From positions 1-34,269 of the forward strand of contig JADFCZ010000059.1 in the NCBI GenBank assembly GCA_018263295.1: 34,269 nucleotides of DNA, written 5' to 3'. This document shows positions 9,141 through 18,630 of this stretch, piece by piece; position 1 is the stretch's first letter; the number at the start of each line of letters is the position of its first letter. The position numbers were made by a program, and so were the translations under genes. Source of the stretch: Conexibacter sp. Lineage in GTDB: Bacteria; Actinomycetota; Thermoleophilia; Solirubrobacterales; 70-9. Under the pieces are notes generated by a model, which was not told the DNA's origin, ran no database searches, and saw nothing but the letters and a program-made list of their open reading frames with translations.

Positions 9141-9938
9141 CTAGTGCTCGAGCACCAGGCCAAGGAAGGACTTCGTGCGCTCCTGCTGGGGGTTGTCCAG
9201 CACCTGCGAGGGCGGTCCGTCCTCGACGACCACGCCGCCGTCCATGAACACGACCCGGTGTGCCGCCTCGCGCGCGAAGCCGATCTCGTGGGTGACGACC
9301 ATCATCGTCATCCCCTCGTCGGCGAGCTCGCGCATCACGTCGAGCACCTCCTTGACGAGCTCCGGGTCGAGGGCGCTGGTGACCTCGTCGAAGAGCATCA
9401 CGTGCGGGTCCATCGCCAGCGCCCGGGCGATGGCGACCCGCTGCTGCTGCCCGCCCGAGAGCCGGTCCGGGTACTCGTGCATCTTGTCGGCCATCCCGAC
9501 GCGCGTCAGCAGCTCCTCGCCGCGCTTCCGGCATTCGCCCTCGGAGCGGCCGAGCACGGTTTCCGGCGCCAGGGTGACGTTCTCGAGCGCGGTCTTCAGC
9601 GGAAACAGGTTGAACTGCTGGAAGACCATGCCGACGCGCTGCCGGACGAAGTCGAGCCCCGCCGTGCCCTTGCCGGTGATCTCCTCGCCCTCGAGGACGA
9701 TGCGGCCGCTGTCGGGTGGCGAGAGCAGGTTCACGCAGCGCAGCAGCGTCGACTTGCCGGAGCCGCTCGGACCGAGGATGCAGACCACCTCGCCCCGCTT
9801 GATCGTCAACTCGACGCCGTCGAGGACGACGAGCTCGCCAAAGCTCTTGCGGATCTCGTGCAGCCCGAGGATCGAGCCGTCGGGCGCGGTCTTGAGCTCG
9901 CCGGTCGTCGGAACGACCGAGCCGCCTTCCGTACTCAT
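9141..9938 (-). CDS. glnQ: Polar amino acid ABC transporter ATP-binding protein (GlnQ family)
   Basis: [46 protein letters not shown]. Start CAT at 9936-9938. Confidence 0.92.
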   Translation of the reverse strand: MSTEGGSVVPTTGELKTAPDGSILGLHEIRKSFGELVVLDGVELTIKRGEVVCILGPSGSGKSTLLRCVNLLSPPDSGRIVLEGEEITGKGTAGLDFVRQRVGMVFQQFNLFPLKTALENVTLAPETVLGRSEGECRKRGEELLTRVGMADKMHEYPDRLSGGQQQRVAIARALAMDPHVMLFDEVTSALDPELVKEVLDVMRELADEGMTMMVVTHEIGFAREAAHRVVFMDGGVVVEDGPPSQVLDNPQQERTKSFLGLVLEH

Positions 9939-10684
9939 GCGATCCCCCTCTCGTAGCGGGCCTGTTGTCGGCCGATCATGTAGTCGACGAGCCGGGCGAG
10001 CGGGATCGTGACGATCAGGAACAGGATGGCCCCCATCACGAGCCCGGAGCCGTTGAAGATGTCGGACTGGATCTGGCGGCCGACGTAGACGACCTCGGCC
10101 GCCCCGAGGATGCTGACCAGCGAGGTGTCCTTCATCAGCGCGATGAAGTCGTTGAGCAGAGGCGGGATCACCCGGCGGACCGCCTGCGGGACGATCACGT
10201 GCCGCATCGACTGGGAATGGCTCATCCCGAGCGAGCGCGCCGCCTCCATCTGCCCTCCGGGCACGGATTCGATCCCGGCCCGGTAGACCTCGGCCATGTA
10301 GGCGCCGTAGGTGATCGTCAGCGAGATCACCCCGTACCAGAACGGGCTCGTCTCGCCGAACCACGTCGGCTTGCCGATGAAGTCCGGCAGCACGTCGCCG
10401 CCGATCGGAGCGGCAAGGGTGCTGAGGCCGCCGGAGACCAGCAGCAGGACGATCAGCAGGGGGATGCCGCGGAAGACGTCGATGTAGCCGATCGTCAGCC
10501 ATCTGACCGGCGCAAGGGGCTTTCCGGGCAGCTGTCGCAGGACGGCCAGGACCAGACCCCAGATCAGCGAGAAGATCCCGCCGAGGATCGAGAGCTTCAA
10601 CGTCAGCCAGAACCCGTCGAGGATCGGCGACATGTAGTCGCTCATGACGTTGAAGTCGAAGTAGTACTCGCGGATGAACTCCAT
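9935..10684 (-). CDS. glnP: Amino acid ABC transporter permease (GlnP/HisM family)
   Basis: [59 protein letters not shown]; 4-bp overlap with the ATPase gene. Confidence 0.92.
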   Translation of the reverse strand: MEFIREYYFDFNVMSDYMSPILDGFWLTLKLSILGGIFSLIWGLVLAVLRQLPGKPLAPVRWLTIGYIDVFRGIPLLIVLLLVSGGLSTLAAPIGGDVLPDFIGKPTWFGETSPFWYGVISLTITYGAYMAEVYRAGIESVPGGQMEAARSLGMSHSQSMRHVIVPQAVRRVIPPLLNDFIALMKDTSLVSILGAAEVVYVGRQIQSDIFNGSGLVMGAILFLIVTIPLARLVDYMIGRQQARYERGIA

Positions 10685-10741
10685 GCGCCCTCGCTCCTAG
10701 CTCGGTCCTGTCCCCGGTGAGGGGTTTATATCCGCCCGCGA

Positions 10742-10775
10742 ACGAGAAGGAGCGCCGAGGGGCGCTCCTTCTCGT
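10742..10775. repeat. Perfect 15-bp stem hairpin, 4-nt loop, between SBP and permease genes
   Basis: ACGAGAAGGAGCGCC-gagg-GGCGCTCCTTCTCGT. Confidence 0.9.
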
Positions 10776-10832
10776 AATCGTGTCGGCCGCAAGACGCTGT
10801 CCTCCAGGCTCCGGCGGCTCGGTTGGTATCGA

Positions 10833-11690
10833 CTACTTCGGGTTCGTCACCGACTCCGGCGCGTCCGTCGAGAAGTACTCCTGGTACAGCTCGTTCATCG
10901 TGCCGTCGTCGATCAGTTGCCCGATCGCTTCGTCGATTGCGTCGTTGAGCGGATTGCCCGGCGCGGTCGGGAAGCCGTAGACCTCGTCGGTCGAGATCTC
11001 CTCGGCGATCTCGATGCCGCCCTGCTTCTCGACGGCGTCAGCCGCGAACGGCTGGTCGACGATCGCAGCGTCCACCTGCTCGGTCGTGACCGCAGCGAGG
11101 GCATCGGCGCCCTTGCCGAAGCCGCGAACCTCGCCGGCGTCGGTCTCGTCCTCGGCGAGGGTCTGCCCGGTGGTGCCCTGCTGGGCGCCCACGATCATGC
11201 CCCCGAGGTCGGCGGTCGAGGTGATGTCGGAGCCCTCCGGCACGACGAGCGCCTGCTGGGCCTCGTAGTACGGGCGGGAGAAGTCGACGACCTTCTCGCG
11301 ATCCGGGGTGATCGTCGCCGCGGCGGCGACCACGTCGAACTGCCCGCTGGCCACGTCACGGAAGATCGTGTCGAACGAGCTGTTCTGGTAGGTGGGCTCG
11401 AGGCCGAGCTTCTCGGCGATCGCGTCCATCAGGTCCTTGTCGAAGCCGCTGAAGTCGCCGCTCTCGGGGGTCCCGATCTCGAACGGCGGGTACGGCGCGT
11501 CGGTGCCGACCAGGAGCTGTCCCTCCTGGATCAGCTTCGCGTTCGAGATGTCGATGGTCCCCGAGCTTGCCTCGGTGCTGTCGCTACTGCCACTCGTGCT
11601 GTCGTCGCTTCCGCATCCGGCAACCGCGAAGGCGGCGATCAGACCGATCGCGAGTACGAGCAGCGACCAAATCCTGGTCTTCCTTTGCAC
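10833..11690 (-). CDS. Amino acid ABC transporter substrate-binding lipoprotein (SBP family 3)
   Basis: Lipobox VAGC; LLVGTDAPYPPFEI...SGFDKDLMDAIAEKLG...; GTG start with purine-rich RBS. Confidence 0.92.
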   Translation of the reverse strand: MQRKTRIWSLLVLAIGLIAAFAVAGCGSDDSTSGSSDSTEASSGTIDISNAKLIQEGQLLVGTDAPYPPFEIGTPESGDFSGFDKDLMDAIAEKLGLEPTYQNSSFDTIFRDVASGQFDVVAAAATITPDREKVVDFSRPYYEAQQALVVPEGSDITSTADLGGMIVGAQQGTTGQTLAEDETDAGEVRGFGKGADALAAVTTEQVDAAIVDQPFAADAVEKQGGIEIAEEISTDEVYGFPTAPGNPLNDAIDEAIGQLIDDGTMNELYQEYFSTDAPESVTNPK

Positions 11691-11860
11691 TGGCCGTCCC
11701 TTTCTCTCTCACTGAAAGCTGCACCCGCCCCATGCCGGTGAAGCGACCCCACCTTATCCTGAATCGATCCGAGGCCAGAGCCGGGCGAAATCCCTAATCC
11801 CGATCGGGTTCCAAGGAAATGCCTGTCGGGAGTGTTCGACTGCACTACACTTACTGAAGT

Positions 11861-12826
11861 ATGGGTGGCGATGTGCTGAATCGACCTTGCGGCGGCCAGT
11901 TCGAGAGCATTCTCGAGGCGATCGGGAACACTCCGCTGGTCGAGCTGCAGCGGCTGGCTCCGAACCCGGACGTCCGGATGTTCGCGAAGCTCGAGGGCCG
12001 CAACCCGACCGGCTCCGTCAAGGACCGGGTCGCGAAGGCGATGATCGACCGGGCCGAGGCCGAGGGCCTGATCGCCCCCGGGCAGACGATCCTGGAGCCG
12101 ACATCGGGAAACACCGGAATCGCCCTGGCGATGATCTGCCGTCGCAAGGGCTACCGGCTGAAGGCGGTGATGCCGGACAACGTCACCACCGAGCGCTCCC
12201 AGCTGCTTGCCATGTACGGCGCCGAGATCGTCTACTCGGAGGGGCCGAAGGGCTCGAACGGGGCCGTCGAGCTCGCGCTCGAGATGGCCGAGGCGGACTC
12301 CTCCTATTACATGCCGTACCAGTACGGCAACGAGGCGAACCCGCTCGCGCACTACAACGGGACCGCGGTCGAGATCCTCGAGGAGCTCGACGAGGTGACC
12401 GCATTCGTCAGCGGCCTCGGCACCGGCGGAACCCTGATGGGCGTCGGCCGCCGCCTGAAGGAGCACGACCCCGAGACCAAGATCGTCGCCTCCGAGCCGA
12501 TGCAGGGGGAGCTCGTCGACGGCCTCCGCTCGCTCGACGACGGCTTCATCCCGCCGATCATCGACCTCTCGGTCCTCGACCGGAAGATCATGGTCTCCAA
12601 CCGCGACTCGATCGTCTGGACCCAGAAGCTGCTGCGCGAAGAGGGCATCTTCGCCGGCGTCAGCGCCGGCGCCATCGCCTACGTCGCCAACCGGATCGCC
12701 GGCGAGCTCGACGAGGGCAACGTCGTCTTCCTGATCCCCGACGACGGCTGGAAGTACCTCTCCTCCGGCGTCTACACGACCGACGTCGACGAGTTGGACG
12801 GGCTCGAGACCACCAACTGGTGGTAG
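11861..12826 (+). CDS. cysM: PLP-dependent cysteine synthase, CysM-like
   Basis: LEGRNPTGSVKDRVA, ILEPTSGNTGIALAM, SGLGTGGTLMGVGR, C-terminal DDGWKYLSSGVYT; closest in my recollection to actinobacterial CysM. Confidence 0.88.
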   Translation: MGGDVLNRPCGGQFESILEAIGNTPLVELQRLAPNPDVRMFAKLEGRNPTGSVKDRVAKAMIDRAEAEGLIAPGQTILEPTSGNTGIALAMICRRKGYRLKAVMPDNVTTERSQLLAMYGAEIVYSEGPKGSNGAVELALEMAEADSSYYMPYQYGNEANPLAHYNGTAVEILEELDEVTAFVSGLGTGGTLMGVGRRLKEHDPETKIVASEPMQGELVDGLRSLDDGFIPPIIDLSVLDRKIMVSNRDSIVWTQKLLREEGIFAGVSAGAIAYVANRIAGELDEGNVVFLIPDDGWKYLSSGVYTTDVDELDGLETTNWW

Positions 12827-12836
12827 CAGTCCCCCG

Positions 12837-13250
12837 ATGCGGATCCGCCGCGACCTGATCGACGAGATCGTCGCGCACTCGCGCGAGGCGCGACCGCGGG
12901 ACGAGCAGGGCGAGGAGTGCTGCGGGTTGATCGGCGGCAGCGGGGAGGAGATGACCTCGGTCCACCGCGCCCGCAACGCCGCCGCGACGTGGCTGCGCTA
13001 CGAGGTCCACCCGAGCGACCAGATCCGGATCATGGACCGGATCGAGGAGGACGGGGAGGAGCTCGTCGGGATCTACCACTCGCACACCAAGAGCCCCGCC
13101 TTTCCTTCGCAGACCGACGTCAACCTCGCCGCCAACTGGCCCGGCGTCCTCTGGCTGATCTGCTCGCTCGAGGACTGGGACGACCCGGTTGTCCGGGGCT
13201 TCTGGATCCGCGACGAGGAGATCGAGGAGGAGGATCTCGACGTCGTCTGA
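12837..13250 (+). CDS. JAMM/MPN+ metalloprotease, Mec-like
   Basis: HSHTKSPAFPSQTD matches HxHx7SxxD; upstream EECCGLI; position directly after cysM-like gene. Confidence 0.85.
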   Translation: MRIRRDLIDEIVAHSREARPRDEQGEECCGLIGGSGEEMTSVHRARNAAATWLRYEVHPSDQIRIMDRIEEDGEELVGIYHSHTKSPAFPSQTDVNLAANWPGVLWLICSLEDWDDPVVRGFWIRDEEIEEEDLDVV

Positions 13251-13752
13251 CGCTCCCCTCGTCTGTCGCGGGTGCGGGGCGGCCCAGGAGGGGCGGTCGG
13301 GGGAGGAGCGGTTCTGCGAGGTCTGCGGGATGCCGCTGACGGCCGCGGGCCCCGCCGACGCCGGACCGGTCGCCGAGCACGTCGAACGGGCGCGGAAGAT
13401 CCAGCCCCGGCTCGCCCGCGGGGAGACCGTCCGCGTGGCCGTCGCCTCCAACCTCGCCGAGGCCGAGCTGATGCAGAACATCCTCCTCGAGGAGGGAATC
13501 CCGAGCATCCTTCGCCGCTCCGGCGGCTTCGACGTCCCCGATTTCCTCGCCGCGGGCCCCAGGGACATCCTCGTGCCGGCCTCCGGCGCCGACGCCGCGC
13601 GCGAGCTCCTGAACCCCGGAGGGATCGTCCCGCCGGAGCCGGAGCCGGCCGATCGGCGACGGGCGGCGTTCCGCCTGGCGGCGGCGATGCTCGTCTGCCT
13701 GCTCCTGTTCGGAGCGCTCGCCGGCCTGATCTGGGCGCTGATGCCCTCCTGA
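13189..13752 (+). CDS. Zinc-ribbon plus DUF2007-like domain and C-terminal TM protein
   Basis: CRGCG...FCEVCG; VRVAVASNLAEAELMQNILLEEGIPSILRR...DILVPASGADAARELL; C-terminal TM. TTG start overlaps upstream gene by 62 nt, so 5' end is uncertain. Confidence 0.6.
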   Translation: MSGASGSATRRSRRRISTSSDAPLVCRGCGAAQEGRSGEERFCEVCGMPLTAAGPADAGPVAEHVERARKIQPRLARGETVRVAVASNLAEAELMQNILLEEGIPSILRRSGGFDVPDFLAAGPRDILVPASGADAARELLNPGGIVPPEPEPADRRRAAFRLAAAMLVCLLLFGALAGLIWALMPS

Positions 13753-13771
13753 CCCCGGCCGCCGGAGCGGA

Positions 13772-14563
13772 TCAGAGAGCGGAGGGACCGACGATGCGCT
13801 CGAAGCCGTCGGTCGCCGATCCGGCCGCCAGCATCTCGACGTGCTCGCGCCAGACCGGCTCGATCTCGCGGATCGACGCGCCGAAGGCGGTCTCGAGCGC
13901 GGTCGCGGGCCCCGCCTTCGGCAGCCTCGCGACGAGGAGGTCGCAGGCGTGGCGGCCGACCTCGGTGTCGAGCAGGTCGAAGACCGAGCCGCCGAGGATG
14001 ATCGCGTCGCGCGCCGACGGCGGGAAGGACGGTTCGGGCCCCTCGTTGAGCCGGCGAAGTACGGCGGGGCGGAAGCTCGAGTACTGGCCGGCGTAGAACT
14101 GGGCGCCGCCCTCGATCAGCCAGGCCCAGCGCAGGTAGCGCCCGAAGGCGCGCGGGCTCCACGGCGGCGGGATCTTGTCGTTGTTCGCCGCGAGCACCAG
14201 CTGGGCGTAGAGGCGCTCGGAGGTGCCGAGCAGCGCCCGCAGCGAGTCGGGGCCGCCCGCGCGGCGCTCGAGCGCGCTGTCGGTGAGCGTGTGGAGCTCG
14301 GTCCGGGTCGCCCAGCCGGCCAGGTAGCGGCGTCCCGCGGGAGCGGCGGCGATTCGCGCCGCGGGCAGGAACGGGTGCGCCGCGGCCAGCCAACCCGAGC
14401 TGGGGTGGAGGATCGCCGTGACTCCGCCGGGCGCCCGCTCGAACCGCTCCTCGAGCTTGAGGCGCAGCTCCTCGAGGCGGTCGAGCGTGCGTTCCGCGCA
14501 CTCCTCGTCCCCCTCTTCGAAGCGGACGGTGAAGCTGAGCGAGTCTGTCTCGGTCCAGGGCAC
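13772..14563 (-). CDS. Hypothetical protein, possibly peptidase-MA-like without HExxH
   Basis: Coherent ORF opposite neighbours; AWLIEGGAQFYAGQ resembles the WxxEGxAxY segment of MA-type proteins. Confidence 0.6.
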   Translation of the reverse strand: MPWTETDSLSFTVRFEEGDEECAERTLDRLEELRLKLEERFERAPGGVTAILHPSSGWLAAAHPFLPAARIAAAPAGRRYLAGWATRTELHTLTDSALERRAGGPDSLRALLGTSERLYAQLVLAANNDKIPPPWSPRAFGRYLRWAWLIEGGAQFYAGQYSSFRPAVLRRLNEGPEPSFPPSARDAIILGGSVFDLLDTEVGRHACDLLVARLPKAGPATALETAFGASIREIEPVWREHVEMLAAGSATDGFERIVGPSAL

Positions 14564-14656
14564 TGCCTACGAGGGTAGACGGCGAGCGCCGCCGCCTCGA
14601 TCGGTTCGCGGCGAGATGAACGCTCGCCGTCGAGCTGCCGCCTATTCTCGACGGCA

Positions 14657-15436
14657 ATGAGTTCACCTCCGGTCGGCGCACACGTGCAGGGCATCCACCC
14701 TCTCGCCGAGGCGGCGGAGGTCAATGCGGACGTGATCCAGCTGTTCCTCTCGAACCCGCAGGGGTGGGAGAAGCCCCCCGAGCGCGATGACGCCGAGGAG
14801 CTCCGGGGCTCGCCGGTCGGCATCTACGTCCATGCCCCGTACCTGATCAACGTCTGCTCGCCGAAGCCGAACGTCCGCCACGGATCGCGGAAGATCCTGA
14901 CGCAAACCTGCGAGGCGGCAGCCGCCGTAGGCGCGCTGGCGGTGATCGTCCATCCCGGGCACTCCGAGGACGGGATCGACGCCGGCATCGGGCGGATGGC
15001 GAAGACGCTGGAGCAGCTCGCCTCCGACGTTCCCGTCTTCCTCGAGAACACGGCCGGCGGCGACCACGCCGTCGCCCGCCGCTTCGATGCGCTCGCACGG
15101 CTCTGGGCCGAGGTCGAGTCCGTGAAGAGCGACGTCGAGGTCGGCTTCTGCTTCGACACCTGCCACGCCCACGCCGCCGGCGAGGACCTCTCCGACGCGG
15201 TCGAGCGGGCGATCGCGATCACCGGCGGCATCGACCTCCTCCACGTCAACGACTCCCGCGACCCGGCCGGCACCGGGGCGGACCGCCACGCCAACATCGG
15301 CGCCGGGACGATCGACCTCGACGTCCTCCGGCACATGATCCGCGCCGCCGCCGCGCCATCGGTCGTCGAGACCCCGCGCGACGTCGACGCCCTTCGCGCC
15401 GACGTCGAGTTCGTCAGGGAAGCCCTAGCCGGCTGA
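14657..15436 (+). CDS. nfo: Deoxyribonuclease IV / AP endonuclease
   Basis: VGAHV..., FCFDTCHAHAAGEDL, LLHVNDSRDPAGTGADRHANIGAGTID. Confidence 0.9.
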   Translation: MSSPPVGAHVQGIHPLAEAAEVNADVIQLFLSNPQGWEKPPERDDAEELRGSPVGIYVHAPYLINVCSPKPNVRHGSRKILTQTCEAAAAVGALAVIVHPGHSEDGIDAGIGRMAKTLEQLASDVPVFLENTAGGDHAVARRFDALARLWAEVESVKSDVEVGFCFDTCHAHAAGEDLSDAVERAIAITGGIDLLHVNDSRDPAGTGADRHANIGAGTIDLDVLRHMIRAAAAPSVVETPRDVDALRADVEFVREALAG

Positions 15437-16786
15437 GGGCGACGTGGTCTCGAAGAGGGTCCGGGTCACGAACGCGTCGTAGGGCTGGACGACCGCGCGA
15501 ATCGGCTTGCCCTTGCCGATCGCCTTCTTCAGCTTCGGCGTCGAGTCGATAACGGTCTCCCGACGGTCGAGCCCGCTCTCCGACGGGGGCAGCCAACCGA
15601 AGTTGAAGCGGCCCTTCGCCAGGCGCTTGCCGGCCTTGGTCTCGAGCGTGACCGTGCCCGCGCAGCGGCTGTCGAAGCTGTCGCGACGCCTCAGCGCCAC
15701 CGACGCGCCGTCGCCGAGGTAGAGCCCGTTCGCCCGCACGCTGCAGGCGATCGACGACTTCTTGGTGCAGTGCTTTCCGGGCGAGCCCTTCGGCAGCGGC
15801 GGCCGCGAGACGTCCATGTTGCACATGGCCTTCTCGAGCCGCATCGGCTGGGCCGACATGATCCCGTCGACGCCGAGGCCGAACAGGTACTTCATCGTCG
15901 GCTCGTCGTCGATCGTCCAGGGGTGGACCGCGTAGCCGTCGCCGTGCGCCTTGTCGACGAACTCCGGCGTCACGACCGGGATGCCGCTGAACGTCATCGG
16001 GACCTGGAACACCTTCGAGCCCTCGGGGGGCGGGGTGTTCCCGAGGACGTAGCCGGCGACTCCGCCGGTCGCCGGGGCCATGTCGATCTGAGGCGCGAGC
16101 TCGTGGAAGCGGGCGATCGCGGCGTCGTCGAAGGAGGCGACGACGATTCCCTTGGTCCGCCCGAGGTCGTTCAGGAAGTCGGCGAGCACCTCGGCGTTGT
16201 GCAGGTAGTCGGCGGGGGTCTCGTCGGCTTGGCCCTTGATCTCGATGTTGATCGGCACGTGCGGGTACTTCGCCATCACCTGCTGCAGGGTCGTGATCCG
16301 GAAGTCGGAGGGCGAGGAACCGGGCGGGGGCTCGACGTCGCCGGTCGCGACGCCGCGGAACGGATAGTCGGAGGCCGGGCGGTCGGAGTGGTCGGTGCCC
16401 TTGCCGGGAACCGTCCAGTAGCCCGCATCGAGCGCCCGGAGCTGTGCCAGGGTCATGTCGCCGACGGCGCCGGTGCCGTTCGTGGTCCGGTCGACGGTTC
16501 CGTCGTGGATGACGATGAGCTTGCCGTCCGCCGAGGTGTTGATGTCGGTCTCGAGCATGTCGGAGCCGATCCGAAGCGCTCGCTCGTAGGCGTACAGCGT
16601 GTTCGACGGGACCTCGTCCTCGCCGCCCTGATGGGCGATGTTGAGCGTCCGCAGCTCGGTCCAGTCGGTCGGACCGGCGGCCGCGATCGACGGAAGCGCG
16701 AGCATCGCGAGGACGGTGGCCAGCGCCGGCGGCAGGATCGCGCGGAGCCGGCTCCTCCGCGCACGAGTGATTCGGTTGCCCTCCAT
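15425..16786 (-). CDS. Secreted glycerophosphodiester phosphodiesterase family protein
   Basis: Signal peptide; AHQGGEDEVPSNTLYAYERALRIGSDMLETDINTSADGKLIVIHDGTVDRTTNGTG. Confidence 0.85.
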   Translation of the reverse strand: MEGNRITRARRSRLRAILPPALATVLAMLALPSIAAAGPTDWTELRTLNIAHQGGEDEVPSNTLYAYERALRIGSDMLETDINTSADGKLIVIHDGTVDRTTNGTGAVGDMTLAQLRALDAGYWTVPGKGTDHSDRPASDYPFRGVATGDVEPPPGSSPSDFRITTLQQVMAKYPHVPINIEIKGQADETPADYLHNAEVLADFLNDLGRTKGIVVASFDDAAIARFHELAPQIDMAPATGGVAGYVLGNTPPPEGSKVFQVPMTFSGIPVVTPEFVDKAHGDGYAVHPWTIDDEPTMKYLFGLGVDGIMSAQPMRLEKAMCNMDVSRPPLPKGSPGKHCTKKSSIACSVRANGLYLGDGASVALRRRDSFDSRCAGTVTLETKAGKRLAKGRFNFGWLPPSESGLDRRETVIDSTPKLKKAIGKGKPIRAVVQPYDAFVTRTLFETTSPSAG

Positions 16787-16844
16787 TGGGCGGCAGTCTA
16801 TGGACGGCGCGCCGGCCGTGTCCCGGTTCCCCGGGCCCGGCCGT

Positions 16845-17810
16845 TCAGGCCGGCCGGCCGCCGACCCGCTCGCGCTCGTAGTCGAGCTCGGTGCGGATGC
16901 CCTCCGCCTCCATCGCCGCTCGCGCCTCCTCGATCGAGGAGGAGCCGGCGATCAGAGCGGCGAGCGGCGCGGCCGGACCGATCGCCCGGCGCGCGTCGAA
17001 GGCGAAGCCGAGAGCCCCGACCGGACCGAGCTCGACGGTGCGCCTGCCGCCGCGGATCGGCGCCGGGCCGGTCTCGCCGAGGGCGCAACGGGCGGCGAGC
17101 AGGCTCGCCTCGGTCGGAACCTCGGCGGCGACCGCGACGACCTCGCGAGCCGAATCGGGGCCGGGTGAGACGGTCCCGGTCCAGGCCTCCTCGCGCGCCA
17201 GGACGGCGACCCGGCCGAGCACCTCGGCCACGGTCAGCTCGCCGTCGCAGCCGGCGCCGAACGCGCAGCCGACGGTCGCGATCCGATCGGGCAGGTGGGC
17301 CGCGGCGGCCAGCAGCAGGGCATCGCAGAGCGGGCTCGAGAGCCCGGGCTCCGCACCGGTCGCGAGCACGTCGCCGCCGACGTCGAGGAGGACGACGAGG
17401 CCGCACCCGAGCCGGTCGGCCACCGCCTCGATTCCGGCCGCGATCGCTGCCGGGCCGTCGTTGACGTCGACGAGGGCCGTCGGCCTGCCGAGATGGGCGG
17501 CGACCCCGGCCTCGGCCAGCCGGACGCCCTCCGGGGTCCGGCCCTCGCCCCCGGACAGCGCCGCCGCCCCGCCCAGCCGTTCGACTCCGCTCAGGTGATC
17601 GAGCGGTCGCGGCCCGGCGTGATGGGGGTCGACCGCGAAGCGCTCCCAGGCGACCCCGCCGAGTTCGACCCGGCGACCCGCGCGCTCGATCTCGCGGGCG
17701 ATCGCGAGCGCGCCGACGATGTCGCCGCCGCCCCCGATCCCGAGGACGAGCGCGCCGCCGTCACCGCGCCCGAGGCCCCCGGGCAGGTGAGCCGTGCGAT
17801 GCGCCGTCAA
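16845..17810 (-). CDS. DUF1152 family protein
   Basis: ALVLGIGGGGDIVGALAIAREIERAG; VVLLDVGGDVLATGAEPGLSSPLCDALLL. Confidence 0.75.
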   Translation of the reverse strand: MTAHRTAHLPGGLGRGDGGALVLGIGGGGDIVGALAIAREIERAGRRVELGGVAWERFAVDPHHAGPRPLDHLSGVERLGGAAALSGGEGRTPEGVRLAEAGVAAHLGRPTALVDVNDGPAAIAAGIEAVADRLGCGLVVLLDVGGDVLATGAEPGLSSPLCDALLLAAAAHLPDRIATVGCAFGAGCDGELTVAEVLGRVAVLAREEAWTGTVSPGPDSAREVVAVAAEVPTEASLLAARCALGETGPAPIRGGRRTVELGPVGALGFAFDARRAIGPAAPLAALIAGSSSIEEARAAMEAEGIRTELDYERERVGGRPA

Positions 17811-17823
17811 GCGCGAGCGGCGC

Positions 17824-18471
17824 TCAGGCGAGCGCCGGCTCGGGCTCTTGTTCGGTGGAGCCGGCGCCGCAGGTCTCGCGGATCGCGGCCGCGGCCCGGT
17901 CGAACTCCTCGTCGGCCATGACGGGGACGCCCTCGAAGGGCAGGTCGCGGTCGATCTCGACCCAGGAGTGGCAGCCGATGTGCTCGTCGCGAACCCTGAC
18001 CGTCACCGGGCGCGGGATCCGGTGCACCTTCAGCAGCAGCACGTGAAGCGGGTGGGTCCGCTTCCACCGCAGCCGCTTGCGGGCGTAGTCCTGCGTCCAG
18101 ACGTGGTAGGGGCTGAGCGCGTCGACGATCCGCGGATCGTCGATCGTGAAGTGGTCGGCCACCTCGGCCCAGGCGCGGATCCGGACCCGGTCGGGCTGCG
18201 GGATGCCGCCGTCCTGCAGCAGTGCCCGCGGGGGCGGCTCCTCGTCGGGCCAGACGCCCTCCTCGAGGGCACGGCGGAGCTCGGGGTGGTGGGAATCACG
18301 GACGAGGTCGTTCCGCTGGTGGTCGAACGTCGGGTAGAGGAAGAACTGCTCGTGCTCGAGCTCGAAGTGCTTGTTCTCCTCGCGAATGCCCCCCTTGCGG
18401 AGGGTGACCAGCTGCTCGCCCTCGGCGAGCGCGCGCACGGTGACGGACCATTCCTTGAAAGCGATTGGCAT
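17824..18471 (-). CDS. DUF1802 family protein
   Basis: AFKEWSVTVRALAEGEQLVTLRKGGIRE...FFLYPTFDHQ. Confidence 0.75.
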   Translation of the reverse strand: MPIAFKEWSVTVRALAEGEQLVTLRKGGIREENKHFELEHEQFFLYPTFDHQRNDLVRDSHHPELRRALEEGVWPDEEPPPRALLQDGGIPQPDRVRIRAWAEVADHFTIDDPRIVDALSPYHVWTQDYARKRLRWKRTHPLHVLLLKVHRIPRPVTVRVRDEHIGCHSWVEIDRDLPFEGVPVMADEEFDRAAAAIRETCGAGSTEQEPEPALA

Positions 18472-18570
18472 GGTGTTTCTGCGTCCGGGGTCGTGGTTCA
18501 GGGCGGGATCGCGAGGCTCGGACGAGGGCGACCCAGCCGGGGCCGCTGTTGGGCCCGTCGGAGGGACGCG

Positions 18571-18599
18571 AGTCTAGGGGAGCCTTCCCTCAACGGCAA
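18571..18599 (-). promoter_or_regulatory. Candidate sigma70-type promoter for the DUF1802 gene
   Basis: Minus strand TTGCCG-N17-TAGACT, 4/6 matches to each consensus box, ~100 nt upstream of start. Confidence 0.35.
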
Positions 18600-18630
18600 G
18601 TAAGTTGCGAGTCGCACATTGTCTTGCAGC

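Noticed and set aside
12660-14681. 673-aa minus-strand ORF
   Set aside because: Overlaps well-supported cysM-like, JAMM and DUF2007 genes antisense; composition-driven.
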